From the NCBI GenBank assembly GCA_938016235.1, contig CALLPU010000435.1:1-9727 (forward strand): 9,727 nt of DNA. Direction: 5' to 3'. The notes below the pieces were generated by a model that saw only the letters and a list, made by a program, of their open reading frames with translations, was not told the DNA's origin and made no database searches. The position numbers and the translations under genes were made by a program. Within the stretch, counting starts at the first letter, position 1, and every line of letters starts with the position of its first letter. Source of the stretch: an uncultured Granulosicoccus sp. (lineage in GTDB: Bacteria > Pseudomonadota > Gammaproteobacteria > Granulosicoccales > Granulosicoccaceae). Shown piece by piece: positions 1 to 6,365 of the stretch.

Positions 1-388
1 CGCTACCCTGGGTAGATAGCTGGAAGTCTGTCTTACGACGAACCAGCGCTTCTATGCGTGCTACCAGTTCATCAAAATCGAACGGCTTGGTCAGGTAATC
101 ATCGGCTCCCATCCGCAGCCCGGCAATGCGCTCATCCACAGAATCCAGTGCACTAAGCATCAGTACTGGCGTGTAATTGCTGCGCGCGCGCATCTTCCGG
201 CACACATCCTGGCCGGACATGCCCGGTAGCATCAAATCCAGTAACACCACATCAAACTCATGATCCAGCATGCACTCCAGGGCGGCTTCCCCGGTGGATA
301 CGTGCTCCGTGGTCCACCCTTCTGAGCGCAGACCTCGAGCCACAAAGTCTGCCACCCTGTGCTCATCTTCAACGACCAGGATATTCAT
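1..388 (-). CDS. OmpR-family response regulator, receiver domain (partial, C-terminus outside window)
   Basis: Only the first 129 residues are present; the gene reads leftward and leaves the window. The protein opens with MNILVVEDE, the usual first strand and acidic pocket (E7, D8) of a receiver domain. The phosphoacceptor is D51 in VVLLDLMLPGMSG, the switch serine is S79 in MLSA, and the conserved lysine is K101 in DDYLTKPF. The domain ends in ELVARIEALVRR, the linker typical of OmpR/PhoB-type regulators, so a winged-helix DNA-binding domain is expected beyond position 1 (inference). The ATG at 388 lies 14 bp after the kinase stop and has no clear Shine-Dalgarno sequence, which suggests translational coupling to the kinase. 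It should take phosphate from the kinase encoded just upstream and act as a transcription factor. Confidence 0.95.
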   Translation of the reverse strand, partial: MNILVVEDEHRVADFVARGLRSEGWTTEHVSTGEAALECMLDHEFDVVLLDLMLPGMSGQDVCRKMRARSNYTPVLMLSALDSVDERIAGLRMGADDYLTKPFDFDELVARIEALVRRKTDFQLSTQGS

Positions 389-402
389 GTATTGAGGTGT
401 CG

Positions 403-1935
403 TTAAACGGGCAAATGCAGGGATGCAATCAGACCGCCATGCTGGCGATCCTCAAGCGCTATCGTACCGCCATGCGCCTGAGCGATGGACAGCGCTACGG
501 GTAATCCAAGTCCGGCACCTGCCTGGTAGCGTTCAGCGGCATTACTGCCACGGAAGAACCGTTCAAACGCCAGGCCTTTCTCAGTGTCTGTCATGCCGGG
601 ACCGGAGTCTTCGACGGCAACCGAATAGCCATCGTCGGTATCCTCCAGACGAATCTTGATGTCGTCACCTCCGTGATGCCTGGCGTTCTCGAGTAACACC
701 AGCAGCGCCTGACGGATTCGGCCTGCATCGCCCTGCATGATAGCGTCCTGCACGCCTTCAAGCACTGGAACCTTATGACCAAAGGTATCCCGCGCCTCTT
801 CAACCACCTGGGACAGATTCATCGTCTCAAGATTCAATTGAATTTCTCCCGCTTCAGTGCGGGCCACGAATAACAAGTCGTCAACCAGTCTCGCGGTGTG
901 ACTCGCGGCTTCACGCACGCGGCGCAATGCATCCTGATACACCTCAGGGCTTTTTTCGTCACCGCGCAGAGCGATGTCCGACTCGCCCTTGATGATGGTC
1001 AGCGGTGTTCTCAATTCGTGGCTGACATCCGCAATCATGCGTTTGCGGCCTTCGTCTGATCGCTTCACATCATCGAGCATGACGCGTAGTTGCCGTGTTC
1101 GATCCTCAACGGCGACTCGCAGGTTCTCTTTCTCGCTGGTCAGGCTCTGATTTTTCATGGCTACCCGATGGGCCATGATGTCAAAGGTTGAGCCTATCTC
1201 TGCCAATTCATCCCGCCCTTTGATGTTGACCCGATGCTCCAGTTGACCTTCACCGAATTTGCGCACGCCCGATAGCAACGTGTTGATGGGTCGCGTAACT
1301 CGATGATCGAGCATGATCACAGCCGCCAGTACCGCCATGATGCTGGCCAGACCAAACAGGCCTGCGAACAGTTGCTGCCGCAGCATCGCGGATTCAATGC
1401 CAATGGTGATGAGATACACATCATTTTTCTCCTCATCCAGCGCCGCCTGGATCATTCCACGAAAGCCCTCATCAATCTCCTCGTTGAGTAACTGAGACAA
1501 CCGGCCCCAGTCCGCCACCAGCTCACCGGTACCCGTTGGGGAGAATTGATCCAGCCGTACAATCAGGCGTTTGACCGTGGACTCAATCACCGCAAGCGCA
1601 TCGAGTTTGGACTTTGCGTGATCCCCCACAAGGGTGATTTTCTGCCCGATGAGCTGAGTCAGTTCACGGGTGTCCTGATCAATCAGCTTGATCAGTTCCT
1701 GCTTGCCCGCCCGCTGGTTGGCATCCCCGATGATGATGGCATCACCGTATTGTTTGAACAGCTGATACGTGTGGCTCTCCAGAGCAAGGTAGCTTTCATA
1801 AATGGAATGCGACAGATTGATCTGCGCCATGTGCGAGCGAGATCGCTGCAAGTTCCAGACGCTCAGCGCTGCACTGGATAACCCCAACAGCAGTATCATC
1901 AGTAAGGTGATCCGCAGCTGTGTGACTATTTTCAT
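403..1935 (-). CDS. Membrane sensor histidine kinase
   Basis: This 510-residue protein is a complete inner-membrane sensor kinase. Membrane segments lie at about 7-27 and 189-209, enclosing a helical periplasmic sensor region of about 160 residues that I cannot assign to a ligand class. A HAMP domain follows (about 210-262, with RPINTLLSG and GRDELAEIG), then a short coiled coil and the HisKA domain with phosphoacceptor H306 in DVSHELRTPL. The ATPase domain keeps the N box (N417 in LLENARHHG), the G1 box (D443 in DSGPGM), the F box (FERFFR, 457-462) and the G2 box (GAGLGL, 473-478), so it should be catalytically active. It is the first gene of a kinase-then-regulator operon; regulator-first is more common. 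It diverges from the carbonic anhydrase gene, which makes control of that gene or of its product plausible. Confidence 0.95.
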   Translation of the reverse strand: MKIVTQLRITLLMILLLGLSSAALSVWNLQRSRSHMAQINLSHSIYESYLALESHTYQLFKQYGDAIIIGDANQRAGKQELIKLIDQDTRELTQLIGQKITLVGDHAKSKLDALAVIESTVKRLIVRLDQFSPTGTGELVADWGRLSQLLNEEIDEGFRGMIQAALDEEKNDVYLITIGIESAMLRQQLFAGLFGLASIMAVLAAVIMLDHRVTRPINTLLSGVRKFGEGQLEHRVNIKGRDELAEIGSTFDIMAHRVAMKNQSLTSEKENLRVAVEDRTRQLRVMLDDVKRSDEGRKRMIADVSHELRTPLTIIKGESDIALRGDEKSPEVYQDALRRVREAASHTARLVDDLLFVARTEAGEIQLNLETMNLSQVVEEARDTFGHKVPVLEGVQDAIMQGDAGRIRQALLVLLENARHHGGDDIKIRLEDTDDGYSVAVEDSGPGMTDTEKGLAFERFFRGSNAAERYQAGAGLGLPVALSIAQAHGGTIALEDRQHGGLIASLHLPV

Positions 1936-1986
1936 GAGTAGGTCAACGTAACTACACGCGATAAGGTTCGGTGCATTATTTAACTT

Positions 1987-2016
1987 ATGATATAGCCCCT
2001 AACAAAAGTCTGACGA
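1987..2016 (-). promoter_or_regulatory. Candidate promoter of the kinase-regulator operon
   Basis: Read on the minus strand, TATCAT (plus 1987-1992) matches five of six -10 bases, and TCGTCA (plus 2011-2016) matches four of six -35 bases with an 18-bp spacer. The phased repeats start three bases beyond this -35, where an activator of the PhoB type often sits. The elements are weak and were found by eye; a TTGTTA with a TTAAAT -10 candidate lies nearby as an alternative. Confidence 0.3.
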
Positions 2017-2018
2017 TG

Positions 2019-2057
2019 TTCATGAAATATTCATGTTCACTTCAGGGAGTCGTCATT
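2019..2057 (+). repeat. Tandem TTCATG-like repeats at an 11-bp period, probable response-regulator binding array
   Basis: TTCATG occurs at 2019 and 2030, TTCAGG at 2041 and GTCATT at 2052, each exactly 11 bp after the last, so the TCA core recurs four times in the same helical phase. OmpR/PhoB-class regulators bind head-to-tail direct repeats at about this spacing. The array lies between the divergent kinase operon and the carbonic anhydrase gene. The first two units also form a dyad, CATGAA-ATA-TTCATG (2021-2035), so a dimeric regulator that binds palindromes is an alternative reading. Confidence 0.55.
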
Positions 2058-2111
2058 TTGCAGACACGCCCTCTTCAAAGGAGAGTCTTACCATACCCCA
2101 ACACTTTTTCA

Positions 2112-2124
2112 GGAAAGAATTTCC
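2112..2124 (+). promoter_or_regulatory. Small hairpin overlapping the ribosome binding site of the carbonic anhydrase gene
   Basis: GGAAA-GAA-TTTCC is a perfect 5-bp inverted repeat with a 3-base loop, and it ends one base before the ATG at 2126. It includes most of the AGGAAAG Shine-Dalgarno sequence (2111-2117). The stem is short and AT-rich, so any effect on translation would be modest. A stronger AAAGGAG lies at 2077-2083 but is followed only by an ATA codon, so it does not define a normal start. Confidence 0.3.
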
Positions 2125-2125
2125 C

Positions 2126-2986
2126 ATGCCAAGAACATCCATTTACCTGAGCGCCACGGCTGCGTCACTGGTACTGGCCAGTGGTGTCATCATTGCCGCC
2201 TCTGAAACCGTCACAGATGCCACCATCGCCGAGCAGCGAGCTGCACTGGCGGCCAGCACCGATGGCGCAGGCTTCGGGCCACAATCGCCGCGCGATATCG
2301 ATAACCTGACAGGCAGCAATGCCCGTGCATTCGAGGCAGCCCCTGAGTACACATCCATGAACCTGTGCAACCTTCATTTCCATGAAAGCGCTGAACACAA
2401 GGGTGGAGAATTTACAAAATATGTAGGCAACGGCGACGGCAAGGGCTACCAGACAGGCTACGCGTACTCCGGTGAACTGAGCGATGCAGAATTGGCTCCA
2501 CTGGATGCGCCTATTGCAGCCAACGAACACGGAAGCCTGGAGCCGGGGGATACTATTGAGGTGCACTACGTGCACTCCACCGCTCAGGTGGTACCGGGAC
2601 CCACATTGGGCGCCTGCCTCAGCGAATCCATCATGAATCCTCAACTGCGCGTAGAGACTCAGGTGTTTGTGCTGGTCAACGACGACAGCGCTCTGGATTT
2701 TGTTGAACTGACAGCCATCGGTGAAGTGAACGGCTTTCAGCAGGCCTTGAACATCCCGGCAGATACAGGCACTCCCATTCAGTACCCGGGTTCTACAACT
2801 GGCCCTGGCTACAATGAAAAGGGCTCACCGCTGCAGGTATCCTGGAGCGTGCGTCCGAAAGTTGCCAAGGTTAACATCAAGACGGTTGGCACCTGGCTCG
2901 AAGGCAATGTGTTCGATGAAAACCATGCGCATGGTGTACGCAACCTGGTCATGAACCCGGCACTGCTGTCAAACGCGGCAAACTGA
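2126..2986 (+). CDS. Secreted delta-class-like carbonic anhydrase
   Basis: The likely product is a 286-residue exported enzyme that interconverts CO2 and bicarbonate in the periplasm. I chose the ATG at 2126 because it follows AGGAAAG and begins a signal peptide (hydrophobic stretch about 8-24, cleavage probably near A24-A25); an in-frame ATG at 2033 would bury that signal behind 31 residues and lies inside the repeat array. The key motif is NLCNLHFHESAEHKGGEF (79-96): H84, H86 and H91 resemble the HFH and EH metal-site pattern of alpha carbonic anhydrases and, as I recall, bacterial proteins named delta-class carbonic anhydrase. H147 and H150 in EVHYVHST are further possible zinc ligands. 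C81 and C164 could form a disulfide. A second conserved-looking block is VFDENHAHGVRN near the C-terminus. The family call rests on motif recall, not alignment. The neighbouring divergent two-component operon may regulate it. Confidence 0.72.
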   Translation: MPRTSIYLSATAASLVLASGVIIAASETVTDATIAEQRAALAASTDGAGFGPQSPRDIDNLTGSNARAFEAAPEYTSMNLCNLHFHESAEHKGGEFTKYVGNGDGKGYQTGYAYSGELSDAELAPLDAPIAANEHGSLEPGDTIEVHYVHSTAQVVPGPTLGACLSESIMNPQLRVETQVFVLVNDDSALDFVELTAIGEVNGFQQALNIPADTGTPIQYPGSTTGPGYNEKGSPLQVSWSVRPKVAKVNIKTVGTWLEGNVFDENHAHGVRNLVMNPALLSNAAN

Positions 2987-3006
2987 ACCCGCGCTTGCAT
3001 CGTGAA

Positions 3007-3064
3007 CCCGGGTGATAAGACCCGGGCAAGGTTTCCTCAGGAAAACGTGACGCATCACAGCGTC
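3007..3064. terminator. Cluster of three inverted repeats after the carbonic anhydrase gene
   Basis: Three hairpins follow the stop: CCCGGG (3007-3012) with CCCGGG (3021-3026), TTTCC (3032-3036) with GGAAA (3040-3044), and GACGC (3049-3053) with GCGTC (3060-3064). None has a run of T on the plus strand, so a classical intrinsic terminator for the carbonic anhydrase gene is not shown. On the minus strand the last stem is followed by ACGTTTTCC. The cluster may still mark the transcript end between this gene and the lexA promoter. Confidence 0.3.
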
Positions 3065-3127
3065 TGAAAAACGGTATCGCGTCAGCACGGAGGTTGACGC
3101 TGTGTCCTGCCCATGTCGCAGGAATGG

Positions 3128-3156
3128 TTGCATTGATCGACAACTGTAAATATACT
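3128..3156 (+). promoter_or_regulatory. Sigma-70-type promoter of lexA-imuA-imuB
   Basis: TATACT (3151-3156) matches five of six -10 bases and lies 17 bp after TTGCAT (3128-3133), a poor -35. Transcription would start near 3162-3163, giving a leader of about 25 bases before the lexA ATG. The -10 lies inside the LexA box, so bound LexA would block RNA polymerase directly. Confidence 0.6.
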
Positions 3157-3159
3157 CAG
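3144..3159 (+). promoter_or_regulatory. LexA binding site (SOS box)
   Basis: CTGTAAATATACTCAG matches the gammaproteobacterial consensus CTGT-N8-ACAG with one mismatch (TCAG for ACAG) and an AT-rich centre. It lies 27 bp before the lexA ATG and covers the -10 element, as in self-regulated lexA genes. I found no second box before imuA, imuB or the GGDEF-EAL gene, so imuA and imuB are probably controlled from this one site. Confidence 0.85.
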
Positions 3160-3186
3160 GTCTCGACGATGACAGGATGATTGACC

Positions 3187-3792
3187 ATGCAGGATCTCAC
3201 CAAGCGGCAGCAGGAAATCCTGCGGATGATCCAATCGCACATTGACCGAACAGGTTTCCCCCCCACACGCACCGATATCTGTGAGCATTTCGGCTTTCGC
3301 TCACCCACTGCAGCCGACGATCACCTGCGCGCCCTGGAACGCAAAGGCGCCATCGAGCTTATCCCCGGCACCTCGCGCGGCATTCGAGTACTCACCGAGT
3401 TCGAAGAAGATGGCATTCCTCTGGTGGGTCAGGTGGCAGCGGGGGAACCCATCATGTCTGACTCAAACGTTGAAGAGTATCTTCCCGTCGACCCCGACCT
3501 CTTCTACCCGCACGCTGATTATCTGTTGCGCGTCAATGGCACGAGCATGCAGGACGTGGGCATTCTCAACGGCGATCTTCTGGCCGTGCATGCCACAGAG
3601 CACGTGCAGAACAATCAGATCGTGGTAGCCCGGGTGAACGATGAAGTGACCGTCAAGCGTTTTCGCCGCCGTGGCAACATCGTGACCCTGCTACCCGAGA
3701 ACGATGAATTCGAGCCTATTCGAGTCGACTTGCGCGAGGAAGAGTTCCGCATCGAAGGCGTCTACGTCGGTGTCCTGCGGCGCGACTCCTGA
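3187..3792 (+). CDS. lexA: LexA repressor, SOS regulator with self-cleavage domain
   Basis: LexA represses DNA-damage genes until RecA filaments stimulate its self-cleavage. The 201-residue length is close to the E. coli protein (202). The N-terminal winged helix (about 1-67) includes LTKRQQEIL and the recognition region FGFRSPTAADDHLRAL. The cleavage site is A85-G86 in VAAGEP, and the catalytic pair is S120 (NGTSMQD) and K157 (VTVKRF), each one residue beyond the E. coli positions. I use the ATG at 3187, about nine bases after AGGA (3174-3177); a TTG at 3181 is in frame but too close to that sequence. The gene heads a cassette with imuA and imuB, an arrangement known from several proteobacteria, some of which carry a second lexA elsewhere. 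The SOS box upstream indicates autoregulation. Confidence 0.97.
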   Translation: MQDLTKRQQEILRMIQSHIDRTGFPPTRTDICEHFGFRSPTAADDHLRALERKGAIELIPGTSRGIRVLTEFEEDGIPLVGQVAAGEPIMSDSNVEEYLPVDPDLFYPHADYLLRVNGTSMQDVGILNGDLLAVHATEHVQNNQIVVARVNDEVTVKRFRRRGNIVTLLPENDEFEPIRVDLREEEFRIEGVYVGVLRRDS

Positions 3793-3825
3793 TCGGGTAA
3801 GGCATGCGCCATTCAGGTTGCTGAC

Positions 3826-4548
3826 ATGGACCCGGCACTCGATGCCCTGTTGAAATCCCAGCCTGCGCTATGGCGCGGCCGGGATCGCTACAATGAAGAC
3901 GCCTCCTACCCAACAGGCTTCGCCTCTCTAGACAACGCCCTGCCCGCCCGCGGCTGGTGTATTGGCGGCGTTACGGAACTGCTGGCCAGTCAGCAAGGCA
4001 TTGGTGAAGTCAGCTTGCTGTTACCGGCGCTGAGTCGCATCACAACAACACACGGCCAATGGGCAGCTTTCATCAACCCGCCATACCTGCCCTATGCGCC
4101 CGCGTTGAGCAACGCCGGTATCCGCCTGGACCGCTTGCTGATCGTTGACAGTAAAGATGATGCCAATACCTTGTGGGCCAGCGAACAGCTACTGCGCACG
4201 GGCCTGTTTGCCAGTGTGGTGGCCTGGGTCGAACGCAGCAGCACGCAAAAGCAGCGCCGCCTGCAGCTGGCCGCAGAAAATGGCAAAAGCTGGGCAACCG
4301 TGTATCGCCCTGCCGGTGCTGCGCGTGAGCATTCGCCCGTATCAGCCCGTCTGCAACTGGACATTGTCAACGCACAGTTAGCCGTTACCATTATCAAGAT
4401 ACGCGGTGGCCGTGAGCAGCGCATCATCATCGACCCGGCCGAGTTTGATGCATCACAAGGCGCTGAATGGCCGATACCGGAACCACTGGACCCAGCATCC
4501 AGCGCACTTGCCTTCAAGCCTGCCATGTCGGTAAACGTTGCACCATGA
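3826..4548 (+). CDS. imuA: ImuA, RecA-like SOS translesion-synthesis accessory protein
   Basis: ImuA is a RecA-fold accessory factor that works with ImuB and the DnaE2 polymerase in damage-induced mutagenesis. The 240-residue protein has the usual opening, ALLKSQPALWRGRD followed by YPTGFASLDNALPARGW and GGVTELL (47-53). The segment where RecA has its Walker A loop reads ASQQGIGEVSLL (54-65) and lacks the GKT lysine and threonine, as is typical for this family, so ATP hydrolysis is not expected. The stretch RLLIVDSKDDANTLWASEQLLRTG divides into LLIVDSK (104-110) and ASEQLLRTG (118-126), the region matching the RecA core strand and helix. It starts 33 bp after lexA, with CAGGTTG as a weak ribosome site, and is almost certainly co-transcribed with lexA. 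Identification is from recognised motifs and gene order. Confidence 0.9.
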   Translation: MDPALDALLKSQPALWRGRDRYNEDASYPTGFASLDNALPARGWCIGGVTELLASQQGIGEVSLLLPALSRITTTHGQWAAFINPPYLPYAPALSNAGIRLDRLLIVDSKDDANTLWASEQLLRTGLFASVVAWVERSSTQKQRRLQLAAENGKSWATVYRPAGAAREHSPVSARLQLDIVNAQLAVTIIKIRGGREQRIIIDPAEFDASQGAEWPIPEPLDPASSALAFKPAMSVNVAP

Positions 4549-4614
4549 TAGCCACGGCTGTGCCGGTGATGCTTCAGGTTTCTCTGCCCGCTGACGCACG
4601 CGATTAGCCTGCTG

Positions 4615-6018
4615 ATGTGGCTGGCCCTGCACTTCCCACAGCTGCCCATCGACCGGCAGGATCGCAGTAGCGCTGATGAGCCGCGTGCGGTGGTACTGCA
4701 GGAAGGGCCAAGACGACGCATCATGGCCTGTAACGCATGCGCTGCAGCCCATGGCGTACGCGCAGGGCTGGCCTTGAAAAATGCCTACGCACTGGTACCC
4801 GATCTGATCACCAGCGACTTCGACGAGCTGGCCCAGCAAGCCCATCTGGAACAGCTCACGCTATGGGCCTTGCAGTACTCATCGCGAGTCACCCCTGAAC
4901 CTCCCGATCTCATTCTGCTGGAGATCGCAGCCAGCCTGACCCTGTTCGGCGGTCTGGACAAGCTGCTGACACGCCTGCTTGGCGAAGCTGTCGAACAACA
5001 CGTGCGAGTCTCTACCGGTGTGGCACCCACACCATCAGCGGCAACGCTGTTTGCGCGTGCCGGTATGCATCAGCCAATCACCACGGATACCGCGCTGACA
5101 CAGACACTGGCCACCGTGCCCATCACGTATCTGCCCCTGGATGAATTCACGCTCAAGGGGCTACGCCAGTCAGGCATACGCACACTGGCCGAGCTATACA
5201 AGATACCGCCTGCAGCACTGACTCGGCGTTTCGGTAGTGCCTGCACCGACAAACTGTACAAACTCGATGGGCGACTGCCCGAACCCAAGATCTCTTATCA
5301 GGCGCCTGAACATTTTTATCAGGCTGTCGACTTGCCGCTGGAAGCTCCGGATACCCATGCGCTGGCATTCCTGCTCAACCGCCTGCTGGGTTCACTGGGT
5401 GGTTTTCTCAAAGCCCGTGATCTGGGCATCCGGCATCTGGATATCATCCTGTTCCATCATCGGCATACCAGCACACGCGTTGCACTGAAGTTTCTGGACG
5501 CCACCGCCAACACCGCGCACCTGTATCGCATCGCGACAGAACGCCTTGGCGCCTTGCAGCTGGATGCTCCGGTGATACGTCTGGCGCTGGAATCCACCGA
5601 ATTGGCCAGCCTGCAGCGGGCTGGGCGCGATCTGTTTCAGAAGAGTCAGTCCCAGGCAGCCAGTATTGAACAGGTACTGGACAAACTGGTTGCCCGGCTG
5701 GGCAAGGATGCGCTGTATACGGCGTTACCCGGCGATGACCATCGTCCTGAAAAGGCCTGGATGTCGGCTTTACTGGAACGCCAGCAGGCCCCCATACAAT
5801 GGCCAGCCCGACCCGTCTGGCTGTTGAAAACACCCGTGGTGTTAAGTGAGAACGTGCAATTGCAGACCCTGCCGGAGCGCATCGAGAACGGCTGGTGGGA
5901 TGAAACGGATGTTCGGCGAGACTATTTCATCGCCAGCACTAAAGGTGGCGCCTACTACTGGGTGTACCGTCATCGTCGTGACTCAAGCCAGTTATGGATA
6001 CACGGCCTGTTTGCCTGA
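4615..6018 (+). CDS. imuB: ImuB, catalytically inactive Y-family DNA polymerase homologue
   Basis: ImuB is a Y-family-fold scaffold that joins the beta clamp, ImuA and DnaE2 during error-prone SOS repair. The 467-residue protein begins MWLALHFPQLPID, where active polymerases carry the first catalytic aspartate; none is seen here. At the second acidic site active enzymes have SLDE, while this protein reads LILLEIAASLTLFGG (99-113), keeping only E103. The little finger region spans about 225-330. The site usually holding a QLxLF clamp motif reads GRDLF (337-341), a degenerate form. The ending PERIENGWWDE...WIHGLFA is typical of ImuB. The ATG at 4615 fits other ImuB starts, and an in-frame TGA at 4567 excludes a much earlier start; the ribosome site is weak. 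It follows imuA by 66 bp. No dnaE2 comes after it. Confidence 0.93.
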   Translation: MWLALHFPQLPIDRQDRSSADEPRAVVLQEGPRRRIMACNACAAAHGVRAGLALKNAYALVPDLITSDFDELAQQAHLEQLTLWALQYSSRVTPEPPDLILLEIAASLTLFGGLDKLLTRLLGEAVEQHVRVSTGVAPTPSAATLFARAGMHQPITTDTALTQTLATVPITYLPLDEFTLKGLRQSGIRTLAELYKIPPAALTRRFGSACTDKLYKLDGRLPEPKISYQAPEHFYQAVDLPLEAPDTHALAFLLNRLLGSLGGFLKARDLGIRHLDIILFHHRHTSTRVALKFLDATANTAHLYRIATERLGALQLDAPVIRLALESTELASLQRAGRDLFQKSQSQAASIEQVLDKLVARLGKDALYTALPGDDHRPEKAWMSALLERQQAPIQWPARPVWLLKTPVVLSENVQLQTLPERIENGWWDETDVRRDYFIASTKGGAYYWVYRHRRDSSQLWIHGLFA

Positions 6019-6364
6019 TCCGGTACACACTAACCTGAACCAGCTCACATTTCCTGTGCTCACCAAGTCAGGCCCATGCCTGCAACACCAAACGAAGGTA
6101 AACCGATTCGATTTCAAGCCGATACCTGTTTAACGAATTCAACCCCATGACAACAGCAGGCTCATCAGAGCCCCGCTGGAACCGCTGAACCAACGTGCCA
6201 ATGCCCTTTCTGAACATGTACACGGTCAGTTACCTGACCCGCAGCCCGGCGAACACGCCGGGGGCTGCCGGCGTGTTCAACCCTTGCTTCAAGGATTCAA
6301 ACCACTTTTGCATCTCGCTGGCAGAAACCTCATATCACGCTGTTCAAGGAAGAACCCGACACTG
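6019..6364 (+). other. 346-bp intergenic region rich in hairpins
   Basis: This is the longest gap without a confident gene. It contains CAGC-A-GGCTC-ATCA-GAGCC-CC-GCTG (6154-6178), a perfect GGTCAG-TTAC-CTGACC (6224-6239), the strong 11-bp stem at 6251-6278, and CCTTG-CTT-CAAGG (6282-6294). None is followed by a T tract. I saw no LexA box and no convincing sigma-70 promoter, although the GGDEF-EAL gene may well have its own. A possible 54-codon ORF lies at 6201-6365. Confidence 0.6.
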
Positions 6365-6365
6365 A
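6201..6365 (+). CDS. Possible small ORF overlapping the start of the GGDEF-EAL gene (54 aa, uncertain)
   Basis: An open frame runs from ATG at 6201 (opening MPFLNMYTVSYLTRSPAN) to TGA at 6363-6365, giving 54 residues. Its stop shares one base with the ATG of the GGDEF-EAL gene (TGATG), the classic layout for translational coupling. Against it, there is no Shine-Dalgarno sequence before the ATG, the peptide resembles nothing I know, it has no clear membrane segment, and the inverted repeats at 6224-6294 lie inside it. It could be a leader peptide, a small coupled gene or chance. Confidence 0.2.
   Translation: MPFLNMYTVSYLTRSPANTPGAAGVFNPCFKDSNHFCISLAETSYHAVQGRTRH
6241..6278 (+). promoter_or_regulatory. 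Mutually exclusive hairpins (attenuator-like or terminator)
   Basis: GAACACGCCGG (6251-6261) pairs perfectly with CCGGCGTGTTC (6268-6278) around the 6-base loop GGGCTG. The first half can instead pair backwards: GCAGCCCGGCG (6241-6251) matches CGCCGGGGGCTGC (6256-6268) with two bulged G. The two folds cannot coexist. This could be an intrinsic terminator for the imuB transcript lacking a U-tract, or a leader switch for the downstream gene. Function is inference; the pairing is seen directly. Confidence 0.45.

Noticed and set aside
1546..1881. Plus-strand open frame of 111 codons inside the histidine kinase gene.
   Set aside because: It is antisense to the kinase sensor region and shows no motif or convincing ribosome site.
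2033..2125. Earlier in-frame ATG (2033) as the start of the carbonic anhydrase gene.
   Set aside because: It would put 31 extra residues before a clear signal peptide, and it falls within the phased repeat array; the ATG at 2126 has a ribosome site at a workable distance.
2165..2644. Minus-strand open frame of 159 codons inside the carbonic anhydrase gene.
   Set aside because: It is entirely antisense to a gene with a signal peptide and conserved motifs, and its translation resembles no known protein.
3094..3099. TTGACG as the -35 of the lexA promoter.
   Set aside because: No acceptable -10 lies 16-18 bases downstream, whereas TATACT at 3151 sits within the LexA box and fits the family pattern.
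4549..4614. Search for a second LexA box between imuA and imuB; CTGTGCCGGTGATGCTTCAG was the nearest candidate.
   Set aside because: The half-site spacing is 12 bases instead of 8 and the centre is not AT-rich.
4092..4724. Minus-strand open frame of 210 codons across imuA and the start of imuB.
   Set aside because: It lies antisense to two well-identified genes, has no recognisable domain, and its composition is that of an antisense shadow of GC-rich coding DNA.
6284..6364. TTG at 6284 as the start of the GGDEF-EAL protein.
   Set aside because: It would begin inside a hairpin and add 27 residues before the first membrane segment; ATG 6365 follows AAGGAAG and gives a normal inner-membrane N-terminus.
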